A stretch of 32,734 nucleotides of DNA from an archaeon (GTDB taxonomy: Archaea > Thermoproteota > Nitrososphaeria > Nitrososphaerales > Gagatemarchaeaceae): NCBI GenBank assembly GCA_021791695.1, contig JAJYWC010000021.1, positions 1-32,734 of the forward strand. Direction: 5' to 3'. Position 1 is the stretch's first letter. Each line of letters begins with the position of its first letter. The position numbers and the translations under genes were made by a program. Positions 24,070-29,827 of the stretch are shown piece after piece. The notes under the pieces are model-generated. The model did not search any database. It was not told where the DNA came from and saw only the letters and a list, made by a program, of their open reading frames with translations.

Positions 24070-24752
24070 ATGGCGACCTTGGAGTTGAAGAGTTTCATAG
24101 GTATCAGTCGGGCATCGCCGGAAGTAATCGCGATCGCAATTTGGTGCATCCATTCATCCATGATTTAGCATGTTGTGTATCCTCCTGTCAATGTTCCACT
24201 GCGTCATGGAGTAGACTTCCGCGTCTAGAGAGGTTATGCGCTCGCAATATTCGTGCGGGCAAGGCATTCTTCCAATCCTGTCGAATTGCTCCTTCCATCT
24301 TAGGAACTTGAGTCCTATCAACTCGTCTATGTCGAGGGCACTTCAGGGAGGCGATGGAGAAGACCGACAAGAAACCGAAGGTCTTGATTAGCGATGGGGC
24401 AAACAATTTCCACGAGACTTGGCGCAAGGAGATGTGGTCACAATGCGGGGAGGGGATTAGCCCTAAGCACATTAGAGATATCCGGATGGATGGTAAAGTT
24501 CACAATAACAAGATGGAAAGACAAAATGGCGAGTGGCGCGACCGTGAGAAGGCAATGTGCTCCTTGAAGAAGGAAGATTCGCTGGTGATTGCAGGGATGC
24601 AAATTTTTCACAACTTCCTTAGACCCCACATGGGGCTAGATGGCAAGACGCCTGCCGAGGCCGCCGGAATCAAAGTCGAAGGCGAGAGCCCTTGGCCAAC
24701 TCTGATTCAGAACGCAGTCCGAGAACAGAAGAACCGAACAGCAAAGGATTAA
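24070..24752 (+). pseudogene. DDE transposase remnant (N-terminal and C-terminal pieces, middle replaced)
   Basis: The first piece (24070-24168) reads M-A-T-L-E-L-K-S-F-I-G-I-S-R-A-S-P-E-V-I-A-I-A-I-W and stops at TAG; it looks like the start of the helix-turn-helix part of archaeal transposases. The second (about 24339-24752) reads H-F-R-E-A then V-L-I-S-D-G-A-N-N-F, the strand with the second catalytic Asp, later H-N-N-K-M-E-R-Q-N-G-E with the catalytic Glu, and the C-terminal tail F-L-R-P-H-M-G-L-D-G-K-T-P-A-E-A-A-G-I. The region with the first Asp is absent: 24169-24338 reads as an unrelated open frame on the other strand. So this protein cannot catalyse transposition. The ATG at 24354 gives a 132-residue ORF that may or may not be translated. 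Confidence 0.8.
24157..24342 (-). other. antisense open stretch filling the transposase gap
   Basis: A 62-codon frame free of stops on the minus strand, reading for example R-W-K-E-Q-F-D-R-I-G-R-M-P-C-P-H-E-Y-C-E and ending M-T-Q-W-N-I-D-R-R-I-H-N-M-L-N-H-G before TGA at 24156-24154. Composition looks protein-like, but no ATG starts it; a TTG is possible. It occupies almost exactly the interval between the two transposase pieces. It may be a fragment of another gene inserted or inverted here. No family recognised. Confidence 0.3.
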
Positions 24753-24795
24753 TTTCACTTCACCCTCTCCCCGTCGTGACCGCGAGAAGGCGAAA

Positions 24796-24806
24796 ATCAT
24801 TAATTA
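24796..24806 (+). promoter_or_regulatory. TATA-like region before the DprA-like gene
   Basis: A/T-rich ATCATTAATTA about 25-34 nt upstream of ATG 24830, in the spacer after the transposase stop. Spacing suits a leaderless transcript for the two cargo genes. Confidence 0.45.
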
Positions 24807-24829
24807 GGAAGCCCAAGAAGGCAATATCG

Positions 24830-25525
24830 ATGGAGACAGCATTCGGGGAGAAAATCTCCACAATCACCCCGAACGAACTTCTGGGTCGGTCTCTAAACGA
24901 CATTGAGCAGAAGTCCTCTCCTGAGGTTCTCTATGTTGCTGGACCGATGAAAGTCCCACTCCCTCGTCCGAGAGTGGCGATTGTGGGTTCTCGACAAGCA
25001 GACGCGGAAGCCTTGGTCGATGCTGAGTCAATAGCGAAGGCTCTGACGAGAGAAGGAGTCGTCATTGTGAGTGGACTTGCAAGGGGTATCGACTCTGCTG
25101 CACACAGAGCTGCAATCAATTCGCAGGGAAAGACTATTGCAGTGTTGGGCACCCCACTAGACAAAGTGTATCCTAGTGAGAACGCCGAACTTCAAGCCGA
25201 CATAATCAAGAATCATCTTGCGATTTCACAATATCGAATAGGCTCCGTAGTGACACGGTCGAACTTCGTTCGGAGAAATCGGGTTATGGCGCTTGTCGCC
25301 GATGCATCGGTAATTGTGCAGGCGGGTGAGACAAGTGGTTCGCTTTCTCAAGGATATGAGGCACTTCGACTTGGCAGACCATTGTTCATCTGGAAATCGC
25401 TTTTCGAGTCGTCGCTAAAATGGCCGAAGGAGATGGCGAAATATGGAGCGATGATGCTCTCCGACCCAAAGGAGCTGCTTGAGAACCTACCCTCAAACAA
25501 GGCCATCCTTGAGATAAGTCACTGA
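24830..25525 (+). CDS. DprA/Smf-like SLOG-domain protein
   Basis: A 231-residue protein made of little more than the DprA Rossmann-like (SLOG) domain. Motifs: V-G-S-R (52-55), S-G-L-A-R-G-I-D (81-88), T-I-A-V-L-G near 102, N-F-V-R-R-N-R-V-M-A (145-154) and S-G-S-L-S-Q-G-Y-E-A-L (169-179), the set that forms the nucleotide/DNA-binding pocket. The SAM and winged-helix domains of true DprA, which loads RecA on incoming DNA, are absent. SLOG proteins outside competence are often nucleotide-binding sensors in conflict systems. I start at ATG 24830 instead of an upstream TTG (24692) that overlaps the transposase, because a TATA-like box fits. The PRTase gene begins 2 nt after its stop. Function here: probably a nucleotide-sensing partner of the PRTase; not shown. 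Confidence 0.85.
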   Translation: METAFGEKISTITPNELLGRSLNDIEQKSSPEVLYVAGPMKVPLPRPRVAIVGSRQADAEALVDAESIAKALTREGVVIVSGLARGIDSAAHRAAINSQGKTIAVLGTPLDKVYPSENAELQADIIKNHLAISQYRIGSVVTRSNFVRRNRVMALVADASVIVQAGETSGSLSQGYEALRLGRPLFIWKSLFESSLKWPKEMAKYGAMMLSDPKELLENLPSNKAILEISH

Positions 25526-25527
25526 TT

Positions 25528-26205
25528 TTGCCTCTGCTCGATTTCGTTAGAAAATACACCCTAAATTATGGAGCACTTTTCGCGTATTCGCCCTATGGTA
25601 CAACTGCTGACGAACGGCTGTCAAGAAGCTACAGGACGGCGGTAAAGGGAGACGAGTCCATTCTAATCGAAGGTAACGAAGTCCCAATGTCGAAAGTAGT
25701 TGCAATGACAGTCCTTGAAATGAGGAAAAGTTTGCCCTTCGGTCGCATTTTCGATGATAACCCTGTTCTCGTGCCTGCCACGAGCACGTCGCTGATGAAA
25801 CCTGATTCCCTATGGGTTCCGCTGCGGATAGCAAATGCACTCCAAGAGTTCGGACTAGGAAGCCAAGTCTCGACTTGCTTAAGACGAACACACCCGCTGC
25901 CTAAGGCCGCGACCAGCAGTAGTGGTAATCGACCAAGTGCAGCAGAACAGTACGCTTCTCAAGAAGTGCAGAAGCTCATCGACGAGCCGAAATCAATCGT
26001 CATAGTTGATGACGTAGTAACCACTGGCGCAACTCTCGTCGGTTCGGCAAAACTACTTGCCGAAGTATTCCCTCAAACCAAGATCTCGGCCTTCGCCTCT
26101 TTGAGGACAGTAACTCGCCCGATCAACTTCAGGGGCATTGAGCACCCTGTTTTTGACGAAATAACCCTCTATCCATCGGGCAAAACTCACAGAAATCCCG
26201 ATTAG
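25528..26205 (+). CDS. ComF-like phosphoribosyltransferase domain protein
   Basis: A 225-residue protein with a type I PRTase domain. The PRPP-binding motif I-V-I-V-D-D-V-V-T-T-G-A-T is at 157-169. Upstream features L-V-P-A-T-S-T-S, S-L-W-V-P-L-R-I-A-N-A-L and C-L-R-R-T follow the ComF-like order, although the zinc-binding cysteines of ComF are absent. The N-terminal 75 residues are a separate small domain. It starts with TTG 2 nt after the DprA-like stop, so translation is coupled, and it ends at the edge of the right terminal repeat. The domain could synthesise or cleave a nucleotide, or just bind PRPP. All catalytic acidic residues of the motif are present. Confidence 0.85.
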   Translation: MPLLDFVRKYTLNYGALFAYSPYGTTADERLSRSYRTAVKGDESILIEGNEVPMSKVVAMTVLEMRKSLPFGRIFDDNPVLVPATSTSLMKPDSLWVPLRIANALQEFGLGSQVSTCLRRTHPLPKAATSSSGNRPSAAEQYASQEVQKLIDEPKSIVIVDDVVTTGATLVGSAKLLAEVFPQTKISAFASLRTVTRPINFRGIEHPVFDEITLYPSGKTHRNPD

Positions 26206-26254
26206 CTGCCGACAGTTAATGTTCTAATCCAGATGCCGAGGAGATAGGAGAACC
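26206..26254 (-). repeat. right terminal inverted repeat (49 bp)
   Basis: Begins CTGCCGACAGTT and ends AGGAGAACC, reverse complement of 23978-24026 with two mismatches. It begins directly after the PRTase stop codon TAG, so cargo and transposon end are flush. Confidence 0.95.
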
Positions 26255-26262
26255 TCGCGGGC
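26255..26262 (+). repeat. 8-bp target site duplication, right copy
   Basis: TCGCGGGC, identical to 23970-23977, so no drift is seen and insertion may be recent. Confidence 0.9.
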
Positions 26263-26361
26263 TCTGGTGGCTTTGTCATCCCAGATGAAGTCGAGCCAAC
26301 GAAGGACGAGAAGAAAGGAGATTTTACCGCTACGCGGATGAGTGAAGAAGCAGATCCGTAA
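26257..26361 (+). pseudogene. possible gene fragment beside the transposon
   Basis: From the target duplication onward the frame A-G-S-G-G-F-V-I-P-D-E-V-E-P-T-K-D-E-K-K reads open to TAA at 26359-26361 and looks protein-like (charged C-terminus). Upstream of the element, across the other copy of the duplication, the same frame meets a TAG. It may be the end of a decayed gene; family not recognised. The following 26362-26569 contains nothing I can support. Confidence 0.3.
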
Positions 26362-26551
26362 GGAAGCATACGGACAAACACCTCACAGATTTGGTTCTTC
26401 AAGTGAAACTGATACCTTTCGTCAGGAAGTCATAACGCACCACGTCAAACATGCGAAGCCTGCCTTTGCGCGACCAGAAATCCAATTGGAAGGATGAGGC
26501 CCTAAAGGTCGCCGGTTCTGGAATGATGTAATGTTATAGGTTAGACCCAAA

Positions 26552-26572
26552 CTAACTTCCACTTGAAGTTAG
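26552..26572. repeat. hairpin-forming inverted repeat
   Basis: CTAACTTC, five bases, GAAGTTAG: perfect 8-bp arms. It lies where the second transposase remnant breaks off and might be part of an IS end or a terminator. Role unknown. Confidence 0.5.
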
Positions 26573-27118
26573 AACTTACAGTTAGACTCATTACAGAGAT
26601 CGCTTCCATCCAAGAACACGATCGCGGCCTCGTCTTGCTGATGACTAGTCCCTTCTGGAAGATTGTGAGCGCGTCCTCGAATGTCCTCTAACCTGAGAGG
26701 TGCGACGCCACCAAGAATTTCGTGTCCTCGTCAATCATCTCCCAGAACCATGGGTCTCGACCTTCGCATCTTATCACGGTCTCTTCCTCGTGCCACTTGC
26801 CGCTTAGGCGCGGTATGTTGGGTCTTGGCCACGTAAGCATTGACAGGCCTCGAATACTTCTGGACCCAGCGTCAAATCATAGCGTCGCTAACCTCTTCAC
26901 CGATGAGCTTCTCTAGTTGACTCTGGGTCTTTCTGACGACCCGGCATTCGAAGTAGAGATTGAGCGCGGCGACAATCCTGTGCTTGCTGTTCTTCATCAG
27001 GCGGAATTGCTGGTTGTCAAAGAACCTATGAGCGCAAATCTTCACTCGAACACTCGCTTCAGGGTGGCTATCCCCTTCTTCACCACGTTCTCAGAGGCGC
27101 AGAACCTGCACGACACCT
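26570..27118 (-). pseudogene. decayed DDE transposase (N-terminal two thirds)
   Basis: Reading the minus strand across at least two frame changes and internal stops gives C-R-F-C-A-S-E-N-V-V-K-K-G (zinc-ribbon-like start), H-R-I-V-A-A-L-N-L-Y-F-E, R-W-V-Q-K-Y, then L-S-G-K-W-H-E-E-E-T-V-I-R-C and W-F-W-E-M-I-D-E-D-T-K-F-L-V-A-S, the strand with the first catalytic Asp/Glu region, and finally I-V-F-L-D-G-S-D-L-C. This is the order of the same broad archaeal DDE family as the remnant at 24070-24752. The C-terminal third is missing. It has no partner ends that I could find. It is clearly nonfunctional. Confidence 0.7.
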
Positions 27119-27153
27119 GATATGTCGCGTATACGCTATCGACATTATGCGGC

Positions 27154-27181
27154 ATATGTCTTTAGATCTTTAGAGACATAT
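27154..27181. repeat. imperfect palindrome
   Basis: ATATGTCT and AGACATAT arms of 8 bp around a 12-base, partly paired centre; a 10-bp perfect palindrome GCGTATACGC lies at 27127-27136. This A/T-rich stretch follows the transposase remnant start and may be an old element end. No function assigned. Confidence 0.4.
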
Positions 27182-27254
27182 CTGAGAACAGAAGCCTACT
27201 TGTAAAGAAAAAAAGCCCAATCTAAACCCGCTTTCGAAAAAACAGATACATATG

Positions 27255-27263
27255 CATAAATAT
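27255..27263 (+). promoter_or_regulatory. TATA box of the candidate small RNA
   Basis: CATAAATAT in an A/T-rich tract, with a purine-rich GAAAAAACAGA before it as a possible BRE. Its centre is about 25 nt from 27284-27286, where the RNA's closing stem begins. Confidence 0.55.
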
Positions 27264-27283
27264 TGGCTCGGAAGATTTCTGCC

Positions 27284-27380
27284 GTCTGGTGACTAAAGCC
27301 CGCAAGGGGTCTTTCCCGAAAGGATGATGCCTGTGGAAGCAGGATGGGATCGAGTAGGGAAAGGTTTCACCAGCTTATTC
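27284..27380 (+). ncRNA. candidate structured small RNA
   Basis: No protein frame is seen here. CTGGTGA (27286-27292) pairs perfectly with TCACCAG (27367-27373), closing an 88-nt fold. Inside are a CCC-GCAA-GGG hairpin with a GNRA loop, a CTTT/AAAG hairpin with loop CCCG, and a CCTG/CAGG hairpin with a six-base loop, so a junction of three arms is likely. A TATA box about 25 nt upstream puts the 5' end at the first stem base, and a T-rich CTTATTCTT run follows the 3' arm. It matches no RNA family that I recognise. The 3' stem overlaps the stop codon of the convergent DUF3800 remnant. Energy and conservation were not computed. Confidence 0.5.
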
Positions 27381-28013
27381 TTCCCCAGCTAGACCTGAAT
27401 TTAACCTTGGAATCGAGAATGCCGTAATGCATTCGATTATTCTTCTCGAAGTAGTTGAACGCGGCTCCAGCGCAATAATCAACTAGTTGCAAGCATTGGT
27501 CATTCCTAGAATCTTCGTGATGTACTGTGACCTTTGGCATTTCTCTGCCCAGTTCTCTAACCTGACGCCAAGAGATTTTCTCTTTCAAGTAACGGTTGAA
27601 ATGTTCCATTGACTTTTGTGGTAGGCTCTTGTCAATTACAAAGTAAATATCCTCGAATGAAAGGCTTGCACCAAGGTGGTTATGACGGTGTTCACTACCA
27701 CGTAGTTGTATAGCCTAGAGGGGTCTTTCCGGAGTTCGGGTGATACGGCTTGTTTATCAGCGACGAAATATCCGATAGTGATGCTTTGGCTGCAGATGTT
27801 CGCTAATACTCTAGACCTGATGAATTCATTGTCCTTCGAGAACTTGAATTCATCGATCTTGTAATTGTGACGAACGCACAACTTCTTTCTTAGACGTTTC
27901 ATATCGACTCTTACCCTATCAGGACTGTCCACCACAGCATAAGCTACAATGAAGGTCTTCGTTGAGGCTGTGCTAAATCCTAAATCCCCCGACTCATCTA
28001 CGAAGACGTGCAT
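27367..28013 (-). pseudogene. DUF3800 family protein, split by a frameshift
   Basis: The N-terminal piece (28013-27636) starts M-H-V-F-V-D-E-S-G-D-L-G, the DUF3800 signature with the acidic D-E-S-G-D cluster of an RNase-H-like fold, and later has K-F-S-K-D. The frame is lost near 27654-27665. In another frame the sequence goes on F-E-D-I-Y-F-V-I-D-K-S-L-P-Q-K-S, and then the C-terminal piece (from the ATG at 27609) ends with H-E-D-S-R-N-D-Q-C-L-Q-L-V-D-Y-C-A-G, the other family motif. Rejoined, it is about 215 residues, near the usual length. A TATA box lies at 28036-28044. DUF3800 proteins are common in phage and island DNA; function unproven. Sequencing error or programmed shift are alternatives to decay. 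Confidence 0.8.
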
Positions 28014-28035
28014 TCCTCGTCCTCGTTTCCTTCTT

Positions 28036-28044
28036 GCTTATTAC
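28036..28044 (-). promoter_or_regulatory. TATA-like box of the DUF3800 gene
   Basis: GTAATAAGC on the minus strand about 27 nt from ATG 28013. Confidence 0.4.
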
Positions 28045-28142
28045 CTATGACAAAAGCCTAAACAGCATCCCCTCCCGTAACGGTCCAAACAAAGTCGCCA
28101 AGTCCTTCCATGCAGCCTGCTAGACGACGACAGTCAGCAGCT

Positions 28143-29753
28143 CTAAGAATTCGCCTGAGATGAAGCTAAGTCACCAGAGCCCGCGAGCGGGCTCCTGCCC
28201 GCCACCCGCAGGATGAAGCGCTCGTATCGTACGACCGGGCTTATGACGACCTCGAACCTTCCAAGGCCGCTGAGGGCGTCCGACAGTATGTCGAGGTCCT
28301 CGCCGTCGAGCGCTCCGGCGACGGGAGCCAGCGTCAGGTAGACGGCCGCGAACACGACCACCTCGGCAGGCAGGAGGATATAGTCACCCGCACGGACCAT
28401 CGAGACGCCGACGGTCGCGGCGTAGGCCAGGAGAGAGGAGACGAGTATCGATGCGCACGCCCGGAAGTCCACGTGGGCGTTCATGTAGCGGGAGGCAAGG
28501 TACAGCCCCGTCGCGACGACGACCATGTTCGCGGCGAGGATCGAGAAGATGAGCCCGTACACGCCAAGGCCCCCCACGACCGAGAGCGCGGGTGCCAGGG
28601 CTAGGACCACGCCTGCCCCCGCGACGCTGCTGAGCATGTAGTAGCGCGTACGCCCCAGCCCGTTGAAGAAGGAGGGAAGGACACCAGTCCCGAAGAGCAT
28701 CGAGACGTTGGAGAACGCGAGGAGGGTCAGGAGGACCGCCGCGGAGGAGTAGGAAGGACCGAGCGGGAGCCTGATTACCTGGAGTGACGCGCCCATCAGC
28801 AGGAAGATTATGGGGGTGACGGCGAAGCCCATGTACTTCACCGCGAGCCGGAAGGCCCGGGACACGTCCGAGCCGGCACCGCCGAGGTGGGCGAACGCCG
28901 GGAAGAGCGCCTGGGTTATGGCCCCGGAGGTGAGGGTTATCGCAGTCACGAAGTTCGACGCCGACTGATAGTAGCCGACGTAGGCGTTCGACGCGATTAT
29001 CGCGAGTATCGCCACCACGTACTGGGCCGAGAAGTTCGCCGCCAGGGCCCCGACGAAGAGCTCCCGCCCGTAGGAGAGCAGGGTTGCGACGTCCCTGCCG
29101 AACCCCGACAGCGAGTAGCCCGTGCCCCGCATCCCGCGCCAGAGCAGGGCGTAGGCGAGTAGGCCCCCGAGGACCACCGACGCGGCGTAGGCAACCAGGG
29201 CGCCGTAGACCTCGTAGCCGGCAAGAAGCAACGGCGCCACGATGGCCAGCCTCAGCACGCTCTGCGCTATTGTCGTGATCCCGATCTTCCCCATGTAGCT
29301 CCAGCCGAGCAGCGCCGCGGTCCCGCTCTGGAAGACCGCCTGCGCAAGGATGAAGACCGAGGAGAACCTCAGCAGGGGCGCGATCTCGGGGCGGTTGAAG
29401 ACCGACGTGGCGACGAAGCCGGCGATAAGAAAGTCGAGGACTGACAGCGCCGTGCCGAAGAGCATGATGAATATCGCGCCCGTCATCGTCATCCTTCTGG
29501 CGTCGTCCGGCTGCCCCTGCGACAGGTGATAGGCCGCGTAACGGGTGATCCCCGAGCTCACTCCGAACCCGAGGAAGTTGAGAAGGAAGTTCGGGAGCAG
29601 GACGCAGAGCGTGTAGACTCCGTAGTTGCTTGGTCCGAGAAGCCTTGCGATGAAGAGTATGACCACGAAGGAGACGATCGTCGAGAGGAAGTTCCCGGCG
29701 AAGAGCGCGAAGGAGCCGCGGATGGACCTCTGTGCGATCTCGACTTGGGACAA
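28143..29753 (-). CDS. second polysaccharide flippase (MOP/Wzx-like)
   Basis: A 536-residue polytopic protein with about 14 hydrophobic segments. The opening Q-R-S-I-R-G-S-F-A-L-F-A-G-N-F-L-S-T and the L-L-G-P-S-N-Y-G-V-Y-T-L motif are classic for polysaccharide biosynthesis flippases, which move lipid-linked glycans outward. It differs from the flippase at 13094 over most of its length, so it probably handles another glycan. GC content returns to the high chromosomal level, marking the end of the island. Start is TTG 29753, with a TATA box at 29793-29804 and an inverted repeat at 29763-29779 between. Confidence 0.85.
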   Translation of the reverse strand: MSQVEIAQRSIRGSFALFAGNFLSTIVSFVVILFIARLLGPSNYGVYTLCVLLPNFLLNFLGFGVSSGITRYAAYHLSQGQPDDARRMTMTGAIFIMLFGTALSVLDFLIAGFVATSVFNRPEIAPLLRFSSVFILAQAVFQSGTAALLGWSYMGKIGITTIAQSVLRLAIVAPLLLAGYEVYGALVAYAASVVLGGLLAYALLWRGMRGTGYSLSGFGRDVATLLSYGRELFVGALAANFSAQYVVAILAIIASNAYVGYYQSASNFVTAITLTSGAITQALFPAFAHLGGAGSDVSRAFRLAVKYMGFAVTPIIFLLMGASLQVIRLPLGPSYSSAAVLLTLLAFSNVSMLFGTGVLPSFFNGLGRTRYYMLSSVAGAGVVLALAPALSVVGGLGVYGLIFSILAANMVVVATGLYLASRYMNAHVDFRACASILVSSLLAYAATVGVSMVRAGDYILLPAEVVVFAAVYLTLAPVAGALDGEDLDILSDALSGLGRFEVVISPVVRYERFILRVAGRSPLAGSGDLASSQANS

Positions 29754-29762
29754 ATAGCGGTA

Positions 29763-29779
29763 CTACCGGTATCCGGTAG
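29763..29779. promoter_or_regulatory. operator-like inverted repeat at the flippase start site
   Basis: CTACCGG-TAT-CCGGTAG has perfect 7-bp arms. It lies 10-26 nt upstream of the TTG start at 29753 and spans the expected transcription start. A repressor site is likely, or else a leader hairpin. Confidence 0.45.
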
Positions 29780-29792
29780 GCTGCGCTCGGAT

Positions 29793-29804
29793 TGATTATT
29801 TAAG
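29793..29804 (-). promoter_or_regulatory. TATA box of the second flippase gene
   Basis: CCTTAAATAATC on the minus strand; centre about 26 nt from position 29772, the inferred transcription start within the inverted repeat. Confidence 0.55.
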
Positions 29805-29827
29805 GCGGGCCCAGCGGTTTTCCCGAG

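Larger units (their letters stand above)
23978..26254 (+). mobile_element. 2,277-bp transposon carrying a DprA-like / phosphoribosyltransferase gene pair
   Basis: The element is bounded by 49-bp terminal inverted repeats (47 of 49 identical) and flanked by an 8-bp direct repeat TCGCGGGC, the textbook signature of DDE transposition. Inside are a broken transposase (24070-24752), a DprA-like gene (24830-25525) and a PRTase gene (25528-26205), the latter ending one base before the right repeat. An 8-bp duplication and the transposase C-terminal motifs agree with an IS6-like group, which is an assignment by recollection. Base composition is clearly lower in GC than the flanking surface-glycan region. 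The transposase lacks its middle, so the element is non-autonomous now and would need a related transposase in trans. Confidence 0.9.

Noticed and set aside
24188-24472. 94-codon minus-strand frame across the transposase remnant
   Set aside because: It crosses the forward C-terminal transposase coding, while a different minus frame (24157-24342) looks more protein-like in the gap.
24692-24829. N-terminal extension of the DprA-like protein from a TTG
   Set aside because: It overlaps the transposase end, has low-complexity basic sequence, and the ATG at 24830 has a better promoter spacing.
24830-26205. a true natural-competence locus (DprA and ComF)
   Set aside because: The DprA-like protein has no SAM or winged-helix domain and the PRTase lacks ComF zinc cysteines; no other competence genes are nearby.
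23969-26262. 9-bp target duplication (CTCGCGGGC)
   Set aside because: The extra C on the right side is the last base of the terminal repeat, so 8 bp is the simpler reading.
26722-27120. two short plus-strand frames over the second transposase remnant
   Set aside because: They are antisense to recognisable transposase pieces.
26552-27181. a second complete transposon with ends at the two hairpins
   Set aside because: The left hairpin and the right palindromes do not match each other as inverted repeats and no target duplication was seen.
27284-27380. tRNA, hammerhead ribozyme or group II intron end
   Set aside because: No acceptor stem with anticodon and T arms, no CUGAUGA core, and no domain V-like hairpin could be found.
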